Below, one piece after another: positions 31,563 through 41,133 of a stretch of DNA of 64,000 nt. How positions within the stretch are numbered: the first letter of the stretch is position 1; each line of letters begins with the position of its first letter. A program made the translations under genes and the position numbers. The DNA comes from Clavibacter michiganensis. GTDB lineage: Bacteria; Actinomycetota; Actinomycetes; Actinomycetales; Microbacteriaceae. Below the pieces are notes generated by a model that did no database searches, was not told the DNA's origin, and saw only the letters and a program-made list of their open reading frames with translations. Location: assembly GCF_021216655.1 (NCBI RefSeq), contig NZ_CP080437.1, positions 2,294,001-2,358,000 of the forward strand, read 5' to 3'.

Positions 31563-32636
31563 ATGCCCGCCCGCGACCACCTCCCGCTCCCCGTGTACCC
31601 GCAGCCGCCGTCGGGCGTCTTCCTCGTCGTGGGCGAGGGATCCGGCCTGCGCTCCGTGCTGCGGGACGCCGTCGACGACATCGCCGGGACGCTGCTCGTG
31701 CTGCCGCCCGAGGAGGCGGATCCGGTCGAGCCCATCGCGCGGTTCCTCGACGACCTCGCCGAGCGCGGGCCAGGCGTCGAGGCCGTGGTGGGGATCCCCG
31801 CGACCGCCGGCGCTCGCGCGACCGGGATGCAGCTCGACCTGCTGCTGCGCCGCGAGCACGAGCTGCAGCGTTCGCTCGGCGGGACGGGATCCGGCTTCGG
31901 GCTGCGCCACGTCGTCTCGGTCGTGGCCGCCGACCGGCTGCACTCGATCGCCTTCGGCCGGGTGGAGGACGCGTTCGACGAGGCCGAGACGCTCGCCGAC
32001 CTCGTCGAGTACGCGACCGTCGTGGTGCTGACCGGCATGGCGCGCGTGCCGCTGGAGTCGCGCGGCACGCTGCTCGCGCTCGTCCGTCGGCTCGCGCCCC
32101 GCGCCGCCGTGCTGGACGCCCGCAGGCCCCTCGCGCTCGACCGGCTGCCGCGCTGGGGCGACGTGGCAGGGCTCGCGGCCTCGGCCGGGTGGATGCGCGA
32201 GCTCACGGCGGCCGGCGTCGCGTCGCGGACGGGGGAGGTCGACCGGCTGGGCGGGCCCGTGGGATCCGTCGTCGTGAGCGACCCGCGGCCGCTGCACCCC
32301 GCACGGCTCGCGCTCGCGGTGGAGGAGGAGCTGCGGCCCGACCGCGCGGGCCTCGTGCTGCGCTCCAAGGGCTTCGTGTCGCTCGCGTCGCGGCCGGGCG
32401 AGGTGGGTGGGTGGTCGAGCGTGGGATCCATGCTGACCCTCCAGCCGACCGGGATCGACCCGTGGCAGGCGGGCGCGCCGCACGGCACGGAGATCGCGTT
32501 CTTCGGCGTGGGGCTGCGGCCGGCCGTGCTGCGGCGGGCGATCGGGCGGGCCGTGCTGACGGGGGAGGAGCTCGCGGCGGGGCCGGCGGCGTGGGTCGGG
32601 TACGCGGATCCGTTCCCCCGGGTGGACGCGGGCTGA
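31563..32636 (+). CDS. CobW/COG0523-like protein with degenerate nucleotide-binding motif
   Basis: This 357-residue protein shows the CobW C-terminal domain: LVLRSKGFVSLASRPGEVGG, then SMLTLQPTG and HGTEIAFFGVG. The N-terminal GTPase region is degenerate: the position of Walker A reads GEGSGLRS instead of a G-x-x-x-x-G-K-T loop, and the usual metal-binding C-x-C-C motif is missing. COG0523 proteins are zinc chaperones expressed when zinc is low. Its Zur-like shared promoter with rpmJ2 supports a zinc link. It may act without GTP hydrolysis, or be decaying. Confidence 0.75.
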   Translation: MPARDHLPLPVYPQPPSGVFLVVGEGSGLRSVLRDAVDDIAGTLLVLPPEEADPVEPIARFLDDLAERGPGVEAVVGIPATAGARATGMQLDLLLRREHELQRSLGGTGSGFGLRHVVSVVAADRLHSIAFGRVEDAFDEAETLADLVEYATVVVLTGMARVPLESRGTLLALVRRLAPRAAVLDARRPLALDRLPRWGDVAGLAASAGWMRELTAAGVASRTGEVDRLGGPVGSVVVSDPRPLHPARLALAVEEELRPDRAGLVLRSKGFVSLASRPGEVGGWSSVGSMLTLQPTGIDPWQAGAPHGTEIAFFGVGLRPAVLRRAIGRAVLTGEELAAGPAAWVGYADPFPRVDAG

Positions 32637-32764
32637 GGGCGCCGCGGGGCCGGCACGCTCCCGGTCCCCGGCGCGGCGCGCCCGGCCGCCGGGGAGCGTG
32701 ACGGCCAGCCGAGAGGGGATGCGCGCGCCTGGTCACTGCTCGGCGCCCGGCGTTCAGTGGGGAG

Positions 32765-34579
32765 GTGAAGCAGAACCGCACCGCGGCGGGCACGACCCGC
32801 ACCACCCGCACCATGACCCGCACCGCGCACGATCGAACGGCCGATGACCGCCCGGCCGATGACCGGCCCGCCGCCGAGGACCCGGCCATCGTCCCGGAGC
32901 CCACGCCAGGCCCCGAGCCCGAGGACGCGCTCCGGGTCGCGCGCGAGTCCTTCGGCTGGGACGAGCTGCACGACGGACAGGTGCGCACGATCGGGCCGCT
33001 CGTCCGCGGCCGCGACGCGCTCGTCGTGATGCCCACGGGGTACGGCAAGTCCGCGATCTACCAGGTCGCCACCGTGCTGATGGAGGGCCTCACCGTGGTC
33101 GTCTCGCCGCTCATCGCGCTGCAGGCCGACCAGGTGCAGAACCTCGAGGACGCGCCCGCCGCGCCGCCCGCGCGCGTGATCAACAGCACGATCCGCGGGG
33201 CGGCGCTCGACGAGGCGTGGGCGACCGTCGAGGAGCCGGGCGCCCGGATCGTGTTCCTCACGCCCGAGCAGCTGGCCCGCGACGAGGTCGTCGCGCGACT
33301 GGTGGCGCGCGGGGTGTCGCTCGTGGTGATCGACGAGGCGCACTGCGTCGCGTCGTGGGGCCACGACTTCCGGCCCGACTACCTCGGGCTCGGCGGCGTG
33401 ATCGACGCGCTCGGGCACCCGCCGACCGTCGCGATGACGGCGACCGGATCCACGCCCATCCGCACCGAGGTCGCGGAGCGGCTGGGGCTGCGCGACCCGT
33501 TCGTGCTGTCCTCGGGCTTCGACCGGCCGAACATCCGGCTCGAGGTGCGGCGGCACACCGAGGAGGCCGAGAAGCGGCGCGCGATCGTCGCGCACGTCGT
33601 GGAGCAGACGCAGCCGGGCCTCGTCTACGTCGCGACGCGCAAGGACGCCGAGGACTACGCCGACGAGATCCGCGCGGCCGGCCTCCGGGTCGACGCGTAC
33701 CACGCGGGCCTCGCGGCGGCCGAGCGGGATCGCGTGCAGACCGCGTTCCACGAGGACGACGTGGACGTGGTGGTCGCCACGAGCGCGTTCGGCATGGGCA
33801 TCGACAAGCCGACCGTGCGGTACGTGATCCACGCGGCGCCGCCCGAGTCGGTGGACGCGTACTACCAGGAGGTCGGGCGCGCGGGCCGCGACGGGGAGCC
33901 GGCCGTCGGGATCCTGCACTATCGCGCCGAGGACCTCGGCCTCCGCCGCTTCTTCACGGCGCGCACTCCCCGGCCGGCGAGCCTCCGCGACGTGTACGCG
34001 GCCGTCGCGGTGGCGGGCGTCGACGGTCCGGTGCGGCCGGCCGCGGTCGCCGAGCGCGCGGGGATGTCGGCGCGCACCGTTGGCGGCGTGCTCAACCTCC
34101 TCGTGGATGCGGGCGTGCTCGGATCCGATCGCGACGGCGCGTTCGTGCGCGAGGAGCTGGATCCGCGCGAGGCCGCCGCACGCGGCAAGCACGTCGCGCA
34201 GGAGCGCGAGCGCATCGAGGTCTCGCGGCTCGACATGATGCGCGGCTACGCGGAGACGCCGCAGTGCCGCCGCCAGTTCCTGCTCGGGTACTTCGGCGAG
34301 GAGTCCCCGGAGCGCTGCGGGAACTGCGACGCGTGCGACCGGCTCGACGCGGAGGACGCGCACGAGGAGGCGATGGGGACGGGCGCTGCCGATCCCGCCG
34401 CTGCCGCCGCCTCGGACGAGGCGTTCCCCGCGCAGTCGCGGGTCACGCACGCGGAGTGGGGGCCGGGCACGGTCATGAGCACGGAGGAGGACCGGATCAC
34501 CGTCTTCTTCGAGAGCGAGGGGTACCGCGTGCTGTCGCGGAAGCTGGTGGAGGAGGGGCGGCTGCTGCAGCCGGCGTGA
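32765..34579 (+). CDS. recQ: RecQ-family ATP-dependent DNA helicase
   Basis: This 604-residue helicase shows the full SF2 motif set: Walker A MPTGYGKSAIYQ, DEAH box VIDEAHCVASWGHDFRPDY, TATGS, ATSAFGMGID and QEVGRAGRDG. Four zinc-ligand cysteines follow in QCRRQFLL and RCGNCDAC. There is no HRDC domain; instead the C-terminus is an acidic stretch plus a 60-residue segment (ESRVTHAEWGPGTVM-like). The GTG start at 32765 is preceded by a GGAGG-like site. The N-terminal 45 residues are Thr/Arg/Pro-rich and not conserved. Confidence 0.93.
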   Translation: MKQNRTAAGTTRTTRTMTRTAHDRTADDRPADDRPAAEDPAIVPEPTPGPEPEDALRVARESFGWDELHDGQVRTIGPLVRGRDALVVMPTGYGKSAIYQVATVLMEGLTVVVSPLIALQADQVQNLEDAPAAPPARVINSTIRGAALDEAWATVEEPGARIVFLTPEQLARDEVVARLVARGVSLVVIDEAHCVASWGHDFRPDYLGLGGVIDALGHPPTVAMTATGSTPIRTEVAERLGLRDPFVLSSGFDRPNIRLEVRRHTEEAEKRRAIVAHVVEQTQPGLVYVATRKDAEDYADEIRAAGLRVDAYHAGLAAAERDRVQTAFHEDDVDVVVATSAFGMGIDKPTVRYVIHAAPPESVDAYYQEVGRAGRDGEPAVGILHYRAEDLGLRRFFTARTPRPASLRDVYAAVAVAGVDGPVRPAAVAERAGMSARTVGGVLNLLVDAGVLGSDRDGAFVREELDPREAAARGKHVAQERERIEVSRLDMMRGYAETPQCRRQFLLGYFGEESPERCGNCDACDRLDAEDAHEEAMGTGAADPAAAAASDEAFPAQSRVTHAEWGPGTVMSTEEDRITVFFESEGYRVLSRKLVEEGRLLQPA

Positions 34580-34821
34580 GCGAGGGCGTCTGCGAGGGTG
34601 GGCTCATACACCTCTCCTTCCTCCACCGCAGCCGCTGGATCACGTACGGCACCGCGATCGCCATCGGGCTCGCGGGCGTCGCCGGGCTGGTGGTCGGGAA
34701 CCCGCGGGGGTGGATCCCGGTCGGGATCGCCGTGCTCGCGGTGCTCTTCCAGCGGCTCGTCTCCCGGGACGCGCGGCGCGCGCATGAGGCCGGGACGGAC
34801 ACGCGCGACACCGTCGGCTGA
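34576..34821 (+). CDS. Small two-pass membrane protein
   Basis: This product of about 81 residues starts at a GTG overlapping the recQ stop (GTGA). Two hydrophobic segments, ITYGTAIAIGLAGVAGLVVG and WIPVGIAVLAVLFQRLV, are joined by NPRG. The C-terminus is polar. I do not recognise a family. The overlap with recQ suggests co-translation. An imperfect 7-base-loopless hairpin centred near 34972 (CTCCGTG/CACGGAG core) lies downstream. Confidence 0.65.
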   Translation: MSEGVCEGGLIHLSFLHRSRWITYGTAIAIGLAGVAGLVVGNPRGWIPVGIAVLAVLFQRLVSRDARRAHEAGTDTRDTVG

Positions 34822-35077
34822 CCGGGTGGACTAGCCGCGGAACGTCGATGCAGATGCATGCAGTTCTCCGTTGGCCTACGTTGTCAATCAGCGGGACGAG
34901 CCCTTCGGGTGGGACGTCCTCGCGCAGCGTCGGCCTCTCGGGGGAGAGGGTCCGACCGCCCGGCCCTCCGTGCACGGAGGCCGGGCCACACCCTCTTCCG
35001 CGGAATCGCGGTCACGGCGGGATCCATGTCCGCGGCGCTCCCGGGTCGGCGGCCGTCCGCGCTGGCAGGCTCGAGGC

Positions 35078-36055
35078 ATGACCGCTCCCGGATCCGCCTC
35101 GCACGACGCGGCGCACGACCCCGCCCACGCGCTCGATCTCGACCGGCTGCTCGCGTCGGTCGCCGACGAGGTCGGCGGGCAGGTCGACGACAGCATCCCG
35201 CAGCTCGCGGAGACGGATCCGTCGCTCGCCGGCATCGCGCTCGTCACGCCCGACGGCCGCACGCACGCGGCCGGGGACAGCGCGCACGCCTTCTCCATCC
35301 AGTCGGCGGTGAAGCCGTTCCTCTTCGCGCTGGCGCTCGCCGACACCGACGGCGCCGCGCTCGACGCGGTGGGCATCGAGCCGACGGGCGAGGCGTTCGA
35401 CGCCATCAAGCTGGAGAGCGGCACCGGCCGACCGCCGAACCCGATGGTCAACGCGGGGGCGATCCTCACGGCGAGCCTGGTGCGCGGGTCCACCCTCGAG
35501 GAGCGCACCGCGCGGATCCTCGCGGGACTCAGCGCCTTCGCCGGCCACGACCTCGAGGTCGACGAGGACGTCGCCGAGTGCGAGCAGCTCCTCGGCGACC
35601 GCAACCACGCGCTCGCCCACCTCATGCGCTCGGAGGGCACGCTGCACGTCTCGGCCGACGACGCGGTGGCCGCCTATGCGCGGGCGTGCGCGGTGCTCGT
35701 GACGCCGGAGATCCTCGCGGCCATGGGCGCGACGCTCGCGTGCGGTGGCCGTAACCCGCTGACCGGGTCACGCGTGGTCTCGCGGGAGGTCGCCCGGGAC
35801 TCGGTCTCGGTCATGGCCACGTGCGGCGTCTACGACGGCTCCGGCCGGTGGATGCGGCGGGTCGGCGTGCCCGCTAAGTCGAGCGTGTCCGGCGCCATCG
35901 TCCTCGCGTCGCCCGGTCGCCTCGGCGCCGCCGTCTTCAGCCCGCCGCTCGACGACCAGGGCACGAGCGTGCGCGGCGCGGTGCTCGCGCAGCGGCTCGC
36001 GGACGAGCTGGGGCTGCACGCGTTCGGCGGCACGGGCGGGCGCGAACGCGCGTGA
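35078..36055 (+). CDS. glsA: Glutaminase
   Basis: This 325-residue serine-dependent beta-lactamase-fold enzyme hydrolyses glutamine to glutamate and ammonia. The family nucleophile motif is S-x-x-K in FSIQSAVKPF, with the conserved PPNPMVNAGAI, YDGSGRWMRRVGVPAKSSVSG and the ending SPPLDDQG-NS-like region. The ATG at 35078 gives the usual length (about 310 residues). No gene partner; the next gene is convergent 19 bases away. No signal peptide, so cytoplasmic. Confidence 0.93.
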   Translation: MTAPGSASHDAAHDPAHALDLDRLLASVADEVGGQVDDSIPQLAETDPSLAGIALVTPDGRTHAAGDSAHAFSIQSAVKPFLFALALADTDGAALDAVGIEPTGEAFDAIKLESGTGRPPNPMVNAGAILTASLVRGSTLEERTARILAGLSAFAGHDLEVDEDVAECEQLLGDRNHALAHLMRSEGTLHVSADDAVAAYARACAVLVTPEILAAMGATLACGGRNPLTGSRVVSREVARDSVSVMATCGVYDGSGRWMRRVGVPAKSSVSGAIVLASPGRLGAAVFSPPLDDQGTSVRGAVLAQRLADELGLHAFGGTGGRERA

Positions 36056-36074
36056 CGCGGATCCCCGGCTCGGG

Positions 36075-37124
36075 CTAGCGGCGCGTTCCGGTCCGCCCCC
36101 CGGGAACGCTCCACGCCTGTCGCCGCCGGGCCCGCTCCGCCGCATCCGCCATCGCCTCCGCGTGCGCGGTCTTGGCGCGGCCGATCGCGGCGTCGTCGTC
36201 GCGGCGGATCGCGATGCCCTCGACCACCTGCGCGCGCAACGCCCGGATCGAGTCGCGGAACGTGGGCGCGAAGTCCGCGTGCTCCTCGTCCCGCTCCCCC
36301 TCGCCCACCGGGAACCGCCGCAGCTGGGCGGACGAGTCCTCGGTCGAGGAGCCCTCGGCCGGCGGTCGTTCGAGGTGGGCGAGGCAGAGGCGGGCGACCT
36401 CGTCGGCGTGGTCGTGCATCACCGAGTGGGCGGCGCCGGGGATCTCCCACACCCGCGCGCGCGGCAGCAGCCGTCCCATCTCCTCCACCCACGCGCGCGG
36501 GACGACGGCGTCGTGCTCCCCGCGGATCACGAGGGCGCTCGCGCGGATGCCGGGCAGGCGCGCCTCGATCGGGAACGACATCATGCGCGGCAGCACGCGG
36601 AGGAACCAGCGCACGCCGCAGACGAGGTAGGCGCGGATGGCGAGCACCTGGATCCGGCGGGGCTCGTGCAGCGACGACCGCAGGAACCGCACGGCGGCCA
36701 CCGGCACCGAGCGCGCGGCCGGATCCACCACCGGGCTGATCATGACGAGCGTGCTGATCCCGGGGCGCCTGGCCGCGAGATCCGCCACCATCTGCGTGCC
36801 CATGGAGTGGCCGACCAGCACAGGGTCGTCGAGGCCGAGCTCGTCGATCGCGGCGCCCACGAGGTCGGCGTACTCGCGGATCTGGAGCGCCCGCCCGGGG
36901 TGGCGCACGCCCGCGAACCCCGGCAGGTCGAGGGCGTGCACGGTGCCGTGCCCGTCGAGGCGCGGCGCGAGGCGCTCGAAGTAGTCGGAGCTCACGCCGA
37001 TGCCGGGCACGAGCACGAACGCGCGGCCGTCGGGGCTGCCGAGGGTGCTGATCCGCACCGTGAGGCCGCGGTGCACGAGGCGCGTGACGCGGACGGTCGT
37101 GGCGGGGCGGCCGTGCTGGGTCAT
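36075..37124 (-). CDS. Alpha/beta hydrolase
   Basis: This 349-residue protein has an alpha/beta-hydrolase core. The nucleophile elbow is GHSMGTQM, the acid Asp lies in RGEHDAVVP, and the catalytic His in GAAHSVMHDH. The oxyanion region VLVPGIGVSSDYF follows the second strand. I chose the ATG at 37124 (MTQHGRPATT); upstream frame is unlike coding sequence. A 70-residue charged, Ala/Arg-rich C-terminal extension beyond the core is unusual. Substrate unknown. Confidence 0.82.
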   Translation of the reverse strand: MTQHGRPATTVRVTRLVHRGLTVRISTLGSPDGRAFVLVPGIGVSSDYFERLAPRLDGHGTVHALDLPGFAGVRHPGRALQIREYADLVGAAIDELGLDDPVLVGHSMGTQMVADLAARRPGISTLVMISPVVDPAARSVPVAAVRFLRSSLHEPRRIQVLAIRAYLVCGVRWFLRVLPRMMSFPIEARLPGIRASALVIRGEHDAVVPRAWVEEMGRLLPRARVWEIPGAAHSVMHDHADEVARLCLAHLERPPAEGSSTEDSSAQLRRFPVGEGERDEEHADFAPTFRDSIRALRAQVVEGIAIRRDDDAAIGRAKTAHAEAMADAAERARRRQAWSVPGGRTGTRR

Positions 37125-37318
37125 GCGGTGCCTCCTGCGGCGGACGGGTGGATTCCGGCTGCAAGACGCAAATCGATGGACGCGAGCGGCGAGGAGCCGG
37201 GCACTGCCGGCGACATCTAGCACGTCCGACCCTCCCATGTGAGGGCCATCATCTCATTCGCATGAGATCGGGCACTTCGTGCAGCATCGCCTTCGACGCT
37301 GGCACGCGGGCGCGCCTT

Positions 37319-38221
37319 TCACGTCCAGCGTATGAGGACGCGTCGGGTTCCCTGACGACGCGCATCCTGCAGTAGTTGCGCGCCCGTCACGCTGGCCACG
37401 AGTGCTGCTCCTAGGGCTCCAGTGAAGACGCGATCCAGCGTCGTGTGAGTCCAATTGCTGAGCCAGCCGGGATCTGTGCCACCGAAGTGTCCTGCGGCGA
37501 GAGCCGCGGAAATGACCGCCAACGCCGCCGTGACGATCCACAATGCCAAGGCAGGACCGCGAGATGCGGAATAGGCGACGAGACCCAGGCGAGAGAGGAC
37601 ATGGACGTGTCCGATGGCCTCTTGGCCGTCAGCGCGGTTGGACTGGATGACGTGCTCGTGGGCCTCGTCTATATGGAACATGTGACGGTGTGTGGATGCC
37701 GGGCCGTCTGTACCTGCTGTGGACTGGGTCCACTGATTGATGCGAAGGGCGGCGAGCAATCCTTCCGTCGCAGCGCGGAGGGCTGAGACGTCCGAGGACC
37801 TGATCCGCACGTGGACCGCGCTGCGGTCCACGATGATCAACCCCCAACAGCCGGTATGCGCGTCGTTGACGGGCAGCAGCTGATCGGGTACCAGATCAGC
37901 CAACTGGAGATTGCCGTGCCGTATCTGCAGGAGGAGATCGAGAACATTGTTCGCGAGCGAGACCTGCCACGGGTGAAGCTGCACGGCTTCCTGCAACTTT
38001 TCCACCCGCTCGTCGGGGCTCACGGCGCGAAGCGCCTTCTCCGATGCGCGCGCCAGGTTCAGAATGTCCCGGATGTTGTCCAGGGTCAGCGGATCAGAGG
38101 GAAGCCATGAGGAGTTGGTGAGCGAGAACCGGACATCTCGCAGGTTGCTGGCCGTGACCTCTGATGCCGACAGCGAGACCGGGGGCTGAATACGGCGCTC
38201 GAGTTTGCAATATGTCCTCAT
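37319..38221 (-). CDS. Hypothetical membrane protein
   Basis: This 300-residue protein has a soluble, mixed N-terminal part of about 210 residues and two hydrophobic segments near the C-terminus (ALALWIVTAALAVISAALAA and a second after residue 265), ending in a basic tail (RRQGTRRVLIRWT). I do not recognise a family. Base composition is lower in GC than its neighbours, and it has no partner genes, hinting at recent acquisition. The ATG at 38221 starts directly after a divergent-free gap. Confidence 0.6.
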   Translation of the reverse strand: MRTYCKLERRIQPPVSLSASEVTASNLRDVRFSLTNSSWLPSDPLTLDNIRDILNLARASEKALRAVSPDERVEKLQEAVQLHPWQVSLANNVLDLLLQIRHGNLQLADLVPDQLLPVNDAHTGCWGLIIVDRSAVHVRIRSSDVSALRAATEGLLAALRINQWTQSTAGTDGPASTHRHMFHIDEAHEHVIQSNRADGQEAIGHVHVLSRLGLVAYSASRGPALALWIVTAALAVISAALAAGHFGGTDPGWLSNWTHTTLDRVFTGALGAALVASVTGAQLLQDARRQGTRRVLIRWT

Positions 38222-38227
38222 GTGTGT

Positions 38228-38683
38228 TCATCGCCTTGTCTGACGCCGTGGTGACGAACGTGCGCTTCTGAGAATGTAGCCGTCTCCGTTCCTACGCGTC
38301 TTTCGTTCCCCGCCCGACACGCACAGGCAGAACGGGTGCCCCGCCGGATCCGCGTACACGTCGAAGCGGTCGGCCGCGGTCGGGTCCGCCGCGGGCTGGA
38401 GCAGGCGGCCGCCGAGGGCGAGCACGCGCTCGCGGCCCTCGGCGAGGTCGTCGACGTAGAAGTCCAGGTGGATCTGCTGCTGCTGCCGCGGGCCATCGCC
38501 CGGCCACACGGGCGGCTCGAAGTCGGGGGCGAGCTGGATCCCGATCCGCCACTCGCCGTCGACGCGGACGCTGTGCCAGTCGTCCTCCGCGTGCACCTCG
38601 CCCTCGAGGAGCCCGGCCCAGAAGGCGCTCTCCGCGGCCAGGTCAGGTGCGTCGAGCACCACGATCGTCTGCCGGATCCTCAT
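38228..38683 (-). CDS. VOC-family (glyoxalase/bleomycin-resistance-like) protein
   Basis: This 151-residue protein contains one vicinal-oxygen-chelate domain: MRIRQTIVVLDAPDLAAESA, then GIQLAPDF, QIHLDFYVDDL and a closing DPAGHPFCLCVSG. The domain ends at about residue 125; the last 26 residues are Arg-rich and look like read-through into non-homologous sequence, so an ancestral stop may have been lost. VOC proteins include dioxygenases and resistance proteins; the specific role is unknown. ATG at 38683 chosen for the family N-terminus. Confidence 0.8.
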   Translation of the reverse strand: MRIRQTIVVLDAPDLAAESAFWAGLLEGEVHAEDDWHSVRVDGEWRIGIQLAPDFEPPVWPGDGPRQQQQIHLDFYVDDLAEGRERVLALGGRLLQPAADPTAADRFDVYADPAGHPFCLCVSGGERKTRRNGDGYILRSARSSPRRQTRR

Positions 38684-38845
38684 GCGCGTTCCTTCTCTCG
38701 TCGTCGAGCGTTGACGCCAGCCTCGCACCGGCGTCCGACACGACCAGGGGTTGAAAGGCGACGAGCTTTCAAATCGAGGGGTGGCGTCCATGACGCCCCC
38801 GGAAGGGGTCTTCCCGTGCCTGGAGGCGACAGAGATGATGAGTGG

Positions 38846-40060
38846 ATGAGCTCGAGCGCCCCCGGCTGGTTCCCTGATCAAGCTGAACCCGAATTTGAAG
38901 TGTTTTGGAACGGGTCTCGATGGACGGGCGATCGACGACGAGTCGCGGTGACTCCGAACATGGCACCGGACTTCCCGCGCCAGGATGAGAACAAAGGCAA
39001 CGCGCACCTACAAAGTTCCAGCGCGCTGGTCGCCGGACGGCAGTCCGATACCGGGCCGCTTACGTCCGCGTCCAGCGTCTCTTCCTTCATCAGGATGGTG
39101 CGGGGGCGATGGATCACTGCGGGCCTGGTCGCTGTGGTTCTCGCCGCACTAATTATTCCAACGGTCATCAACGGTGTGGAAACGAGCCATCGTGAGCAGG
39201 CGGCCGCTCGAGAGATCGAGGTACGAGCGGCTTGACTCGCTGTCGAAGCTCGCGACGACGCGCTCGTCGATCGGCAGGAGACGCTTGATGACGCGCGGGC
39301 ATTCCTCATGGGCGACCTTGGCTATGCACCTGAAGCAACGGTTACCGCGCTGAAAGAGGCCGTTGGGGAACTCGAGAAGATGCCGTTAAGCGATGCGGCG
39401 ACGATTCGCACCGCAGTGCAGTCGGTTAGGAACGGGAAGACGAATGTGGGTGTACCTAAGGTCCCATATACATGGTCGTTGTCGTGTCTTGACTTTGCGT
39501 CACGGTCCCATGAATTCGTGAACTTCCGCGAAGCCTGGAAATCGACCATATCATTCAGCGGCTGCCGTGAGGACGAGAGAAAAGGTGACTTCTTTAGTGA
39601 TGAGCAGAAGTCTGCTGTCGCTTCCGGCGCTGTGAGTGGCGTCGACGAGCTTGGAGTTCTCGACAGTATCTGCGGGGCACTCGGGTCCAGCTCCTATGGG
39701 AGCATGACCGCATACAGCGAGAGTCAAGCGAAGGAACTCTACGGGGCACTGAGCATCTGCCCTGATCACCCGAAAGCGGGCGAGATACGGGCGAAAGTCG
39801 ATTCATCACTAGCGGAAGCGGCCGCTCTCGCAGACGGGACGGCGTTCGGATCAGGAGTCAAGCGCGTTGGCCAGGAGGTGCAACCGGGAACGTATGCAAC
39901 CGAGGGGGCCCTGAATGGTTGCTATTGGGAGCGCACGGACGGTGCCGGAGAAATTATCGACAATAACTTCATCGGAAGCGCCCTCCGTGCCGAGGTGACC
40001 ATTCGCGCGAGTGACTACTCGTTCAGCTCCAACCGTTGCGGAACCTGGAAGAGGCAGTAA
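38846..40060 (+). pseudogene. DUF2510 membrane protein split by an in-frame TGA
   Basis: The first part (38846-39235, 129 codons) has a DUF2510 motif (APGWFPDQ ... FWNGSRWTG), then a membrane segment near residues 90-110. It stops at TGA 39233-39235. The same frame then continues without interruption through Ala/Glu/Asp-rich coiled-coil-like text (LAVEARDDALVDRQETLDDA) and a 250-residue domain ending RCGTWKRQ at 40060. The absence of any frame change suggests one 404-codon gene broken by a nonsense mutation. The 3' part has an ATG at 39308 and might be expressed on its own. Confidence 0.7.
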
Positions 40061-40326
40061 GGAGCCGATGCGTGACCCGCTCGGGCGGTGACCACGGCGA
40101 CGACATGCTGGTCATCAGGGGTTGATCGCCTGGCACCAGCGTCCGATACCGACCAGGATCCGCCGCCCGCCCCCCTGGGATCCGGACCCCGACCACCGGT
40201 AGGTTTGACATCACGGCGCGTCTCGCGCCGGAACACCCTGCGGGCATCGTGGCTCAGCCGTCGTACGCGACGGCGGGAGCGTGCGGTGGCCGTCGGGCCA
40301 CCAGTCACCTCCTGAAAGGAGCGACC

Positions 40327-41133
40327 ATGACCGCCCCCTCCGTCCAGCTCTACACGGTCCGCGACGCTGTCTCCGCGGACCTGCAGGGCGCCGTCGCCCG
40401 CGTCGCCGAGATCGGCTACACGCAGGTCGAGCCGTACGCGTTCGTCGAGCGCGCCGACGAGTTCGCCGCCGCGTTCGCCGCGTCCGGCGTCACCGCGCCC
40501 TCCGGCCACGCGCCCGTCATCGACGGCGACGACGACCAGGCCGCCCGCACGTTCGACGCCGCCGCGAAGCTCGGGATCCGCACGGTCATCGACCCCTTCA
40601 TCCCCTCCGAGCGCTGGCAGACCGCCGACGACGCGCACCGGATCGCCGACCGGGTCAACGAGCTGCAGGTGCAGGCCGCCGCGCGCGGGCTCGCCTTCGG
40701 GTACCACAACCACCAGTGGGAGTTCGCGAACAAGGTCGATGGACGCCCCGTCTACGAGCTGTTCGTCGAGCGCCTGGACGCGGACGTCGTGCTCGAGCTC
40801 GATGCGTTCTGGTCGACCGTGGGCGGCATGGACACGCCCGCCCTCCTGGAGCAGCTCGGTGACCGCGTGCGGTTCCTGCACGTGAAGGACGGCAAGATCT
40901 CCGACGCGATCGCCAAGGTGCTGCCGAGCGCCGAGTCCGCGCTCGTCGTGCCGCCTGAGCTCGCGCAGGCCTTCAAGATGCAGGAGCCCGCCGGCCAGGG
41001 CGACGTCGACGTCGCCGCCGTGCTCGCGGCCGCTCCCCACGCGCTGCGCGTCGTCGAGTTCGACGACTACGCCGGCGACGTGTTCGACGGCATCGCGGCA
41101 TCGTACGCCTGGCTGCAGGAGAACGACAAGTGA
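40327..41133 (+). CDS. Sugar phosphate isomerase/epimerase (AP endonuclease 2-like TIM barrel)
   Basis: This 268-residue TIM-barrel protein has the family features: SVQLYTVRDAVSADL, GYTQVEPYAF, GYHNHQWEF and VLELDAFW (metal-ligand Glu, His, Asp). Members isomerise sugars such as hydroxypyruvate, xylose derivatives or inosose. A strong AAAGGAG site precedes the ATG at 40327. The next gene starts within its last codon, a GTGA overlap, so the pair likely acts in one sugar or cyclitol pathway. Confidence 0.9.
   Translation: MTAPSVQLYTVRDAVSADLQGAVARVAEIGYTQVEPYAFVERADEFAAAFAASGVTAPSGHAPVIDGDDDQAARTFDAAAKLGIRTVIDPFIPSERWQTADDAHRIADRVNELQVQAAARGLAFGYHNHQWEFANKVDGRPVYELFVERLDADVVLELDAFWSTVGGMDTPALLEQLGDRVRFLHVKDGKISDAIAKVLPSAESALVVPPELAQAFKMQEPAGQGDVDVAAVLAAAPHALRVVEFDDYAGDVFDGIAASYAWLQENDK

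Noticed and set aside
31547..34450. 967-codon minus-strand open frame opposite the CobW-like and recQ genes
   Set aside because: Composition is a mirror of the well-supported plus-strand genes.
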